A stretch of 7,522 nt of DNA, taken from assembly GCA_964631745.1 (NCBI GenBank), contig CAZVWV010000162.1:1-7522 (forward strand). Reading direction: 5' to 3'. Every line of letters begins with the position of its first letter. Positions within the stretch are counted from its first letter, which is position 1. Positions 5,459-7,522 of the stretch are shown in pieces. This DNA is from CAZVWV01 sp964631745. Its GTDB lineage: Bacteria; Bdellovibrionota_C; UBA2361; JBGSMV01. The notes below the pieces were generated by a model, which was given only the letters and a program-made list of their open reading frames with translations, ran no database searches and had not been told where the DNA came from. Both the position numbers and the translations under genes were made by a program.

Positions 5459-7261
5459 ATGAGCGAGCCGAAAGACCATACACAGCGACCACTACATGCG
5501 TTAGCAGTTGATCTTTCACTATTCACTTCAGGACAAATCCGCGAACTAATTTCTCAAGTTAAGGATGTATCAATCGGTGTAGGATCATATAGAGAGATTT
5601 TCTCCAGGGAAGCAAAGGCGCGAGAGTTAAACGGCGAGAAGATTTTTGCCGATACTCTTCAAGTCCTTTTCCTAATCTCCGACATGTCTCTTCGTTCGGG
5701 CGATATCAAGAAGCCTTTCCAACCCTCTTCTTGGGTTGGCAATTCAAGATCTCCTATCCCTGATGATTTTACAGACGAACAAATAGCGCAACTTGATCTG
5801 GCGATTGCCCACCTTTCTGACCCACGCATAGTTGCACGTCTATCTGATGTAGTTTGGGTTAAACTTAAGCGAGTTGCGTCGGCTCGTGGCGCTATTGATG
5901 CATACCTCCAGGCGGCAAAAGACGATCGAATGATGGAGATGGAGCGATTTTGGTGCCTTGAGCGTGCATTTAGATTAGCAAAGCAGATCAGTTCCAAAAA
6001 ACAATGGACTGAATGCGAGAAAGTATTTGGAGAGTTTCGGGAAAATCCGGCTCTCTATGAAAGGTTAAGTATCGACTTACTTTCTCTAGCTCAAACTTTC
6101 ACCATCATTGAGCCAAAGACTCTTGCAGAAGAAGCTCGTCGACTCGCTCAAGCTGTTGGCGGTCAAGATCCGCATCAAGCCAAAGAACTGGCCCTTATTG
6201 CTTCAACTGTTTTTACGAAACTCGGCGATAAAAACGCGGCTGCGGACTGTCATCGCAAAACAGCTGAAGTTTTCCTTGCTATAGCAAAGCAGATGGATGC
6301 CCTCAATTCGATCAGTTTTATCGAAGAAGCAATTGAGGCACTTCGTCGAGCAGGCGCACCGAAAGCTGAGATCCAGGAGCTAAATAAGATGCTCACGACA
6401 AAGGGGCAAGAGTCAGCGGCTCAGATGAAACGGATTGAAGGTCCTAGAATTGATTTCACTGACACGGTGCAGGCTGCACGAAAACTAATTGAAGGAGTAC
6501 CGCCGATCGAAGCGCTTGCAAAACTTGCGTTTCAGTTTCCGATTCTGGGTCATGACGAATATAAGGCCCAAGTTGAGCAATCCATAAAAGATCATCCTTT
6601 GATGTACCTGATCGAAGCAAAACACATCACTCGGGATGGGCGGCAATATACTCGGCGTGCGTCTTTCATGTCGGACGATCCCAAGGAAAGAAAAGAATCC
6701 TTGGACACCGAAATAGCTACTGCTATGGCGCCTCAAATAGAAGCGGTTACTCGATTTTGTCTAATTCCAGCATTACGTGAAGTACATTGCGCCTCACGCG
6801 ATTTGGTAGCGCTCTTCAACATCATTTCACATCGGCCTATCGTTCCGCCAGGGAGAGCTGAATTTTTCCTTTCGGGAATTCAGGCCGGACTTGAAGGTGA
6901 CTTTCTTGAAGCGGCACATATTCTCATTCCACAACTAGAGAACGCATTACGATTTATCTTGGAGGCGCGCGGGCTAGTCGTTACTTCACTTGATTCTGAA
7001 AACCTTCATAGTGAAATGTCACTGAACAGAATCTTTGGTCAATATCGAAAGGAAATCGTGGCGCTACTCGGTTCAGAGGATCTCGTCTACATGATGGAAT
7101 CTTTCCTGTGCAGTAAGGCCGGAGAAAACTTTAGAAATGAACTCTCGCACGGCTTAGTTAGTAATCCGCATGACTACAGATTTGCTGTAACCTGGTGGCT
7201 TGCTCTCCATCTGTTATTTCGCCTTAAATTTCCCGACGCTGAAGAGGAGATTAATAGGTGA
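5459..7261 (+). CDS. DUF4209-type protein with C-terminal HEPN-like RNxxxHG motif
   Basis: 600 residues, with no signal peptide or membrane segments seen. The C-terminal ~100 residues resemble DUF4209, a family defined by a conserved RNxxxHG motif; here it is RNELSHG at residues 559-565. R-x4-H is also the catalytic signature of HEPN ribonucleases, and the surrounding helices (PQLENALRFILEARG at 491-505, the helix before the motif, and FAVTWWLALHLLFRL after it) fit a HEPN four-helix bundle. Residues ~140-320 are rich in Ala/Leu/Glu helices that look like TPR-type or other alpha-solenoid repeats, suggesting a partner-binding region. The ATG at 5459 is the only good start: the frame is closed by TAA at 5426 with no other initiation codon between. 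It follows the helicase gene after 43 nt and overlaps the next gene by 4 nt. The molecular role is unproven; RNase or toxin activity is inference from the motif. Confidence 0.85.
   Translation: MSEPKDHTQRPLHALAVDLSLFTSGQIRELISQVKDVSIGVGSYREIFSREAKARELNGEKIFADTLQVLFLISDMSLRSGDIKKPFQPSSWVGNSRSPIPDDFTDEQIAQLDLAIAHLSDPRIVARLSDVVWVKLKRVASARGAIDAYLQAAKDDRMMEMERFWCLERAFRLAKQISSKKQWTECEKVFGEFRENPALYERLSIDLLSLAQTFTIIEPKTLAEEARRLAQAVGGQDPHQAKELALIASTVFTKLGDKNAAADCHRKTAEVFLAIAKQMDALNSISFIEEAIEALRRAGAPKAEIQELNKMLTTKGQESAAQMKRIEGPRIDFTDTVQAARKLIEGVPPIEALAKLAFQFPILGHDEYKAQVEQSIKDHPLMYLIEAKHITRDGRQYTRRASFMSDDPKERKESLDTEIATAMAPQIEAVTRFCLIPALREVHCASRDLVALFNIISHRPIVPPGRAEFFLSGIQAGLEGDFLEAAHILIPQLENALRFILEARGLVVTSLDSENLHSEMSLNRIFGQYRKEIVALLGSEDLVYMMESFLCSKAGENFRNELSHGLVSNPHDYRFAVTWWLALHLLFRLKFPDAEEEINR
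7244..7249 (+). promoter_or_regulatory. Strong ribosome binding site for the GTG start at 7258
   Basis: GAGGAG lies inside the last codons of the DUF4209 gene, 8 nt before the GTG at 7258. This is the best Shine-Dalgarno sequence in the window. It favours GTG 7258 over the in-frame ATG at 7282. Confidence 0.6.
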
Positions 7262-7522
7262 GTAGAGAACCAAACAGCAAGATGCCTAACGAAATCGGCG
7301 ATACATATGACGCTTTAGAGCGCGAATTATCTTGGTATGGGCGCTCGTTGACCGCGCTTTACGAACTCTATGTTGATAAACAGAAAAATGTCGAGCTCTT
7401 TAACGATATTGCCCCCGATTTCTTCGGCTTTATTCAGCGTACATTAATCGATTCACTAATAGTTTTACGCGGGGCTAAGCGGTTACACACACCTGCTAGC
7501 CCAGTTACAGATCTCTCTGAAA
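7258..7522 (+). CDS. N-terminal part of an AbiU2-like HEPN protein (cut by window edge)
   Basis: The frame is open from GTG 7258 to the right edge: 88 codons, 3' end missing. The start overlaps the TGA of the previous gene as GTGA and has a GAGGAG ribosome site; ATG 7282 is the alternative. The peptide is helical. The stretch from LERELSWYGRSLTALYELY through NVELFNDIAPDFFGFIQRTLIDSLIV and then AKRLHTPA resembles the start of the AbiU2 HEPN group, where a similar 'ELFN..AP.FF..IQ....D.......RL.DPA' pattern is typical. I recognise this by eye only. The catalytic R-x4-6-H of HEPN proteins would lie further on, outside the window, so activity cannot be judged. Tight coupling to a DUF4209 gene suggests that the two products work in the same pathway, perhaps as a pair. 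Confidence 0.6.
   Translation, partial: MSREPNSKMPNEIGDTYDALERELSWYGRSLTALYELYVDKQKNVELFNDIAPDFFGFIQRTLIDSLIVLRGAKRLHTPASPVTDLSE

Noticed and set aside
5659..5997. 112-residue minus-strand open frame
   Set aside because: It is entirely antisense to the DUF4209-type gene, Ser/Arg-rich, with no domain features; a shadow frame.

Overview
The window looks like an accessory (defence-island type) segment of a bacterial genome. GC, counted on a handful of lines only, is about 27% at the extreme left end and roughly 33-57% inside the genes. Starts include TTG and GTG. Nothing in the sequence lets me name a genus. There are no tRNA or rRNA genes, no transposase or integrase genes, and no CRISPR array.

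Layout. Positions 1-521 are AT-rich, hold no convincing gene, and are dense in short repeats: three degenerate ACTTAA..GCT units (2-41), five same-orientation GCCATAC-type heptamers (104-218), a perfect 11-bp stem with a 4-nt loop (252-277), and three copies of an 11-bp TTATGTAAYYG element, two of them in tandem just before the first gene. From 522 to the right edge there are four co-directional, tightly packed genes that look like one operon: (1) 522-1970, a Schlafen AlbA_2 / GHKL-type ATP-binding winged-helix protein; (2) 1951-5415, a very large protein joining a predicted PD-(D/E)XK (Mrr-like) nuclease, a DEAH superfamily 2 helicase and seven Helicase-Associated (HA) repeats; (3) 5459-7261, a DUF4209-type protein with a C-terminal RNxxxHG motif of HEPN type; (4) 7258 to beyond the edge, the N-terminal part of a protein that resembles the AbiU2 group of HEPN proteins.

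How they may work together. Genes 1 and 2 overlap by 20 nt (or are 4 nt apart if a later start is used), and genes 3 and 4 overlap by 4 nt, so the genes are probably co-translated in pairs. A plausible reading, which is inference, is a multi-gene anti-invader system. In it the nuclease-helicase senses or degrades foreign DNA, using its long HA array for DNA binding. The two HEPN-type proteins would act as RNases or abortive-infection effectors, and the AlbA_2/ATPase-like protein as a regulator or sensor, possibly controlling its own promoter through the TTATGTAA repeats. I do not recognise this exact four-gene combination as a named system.
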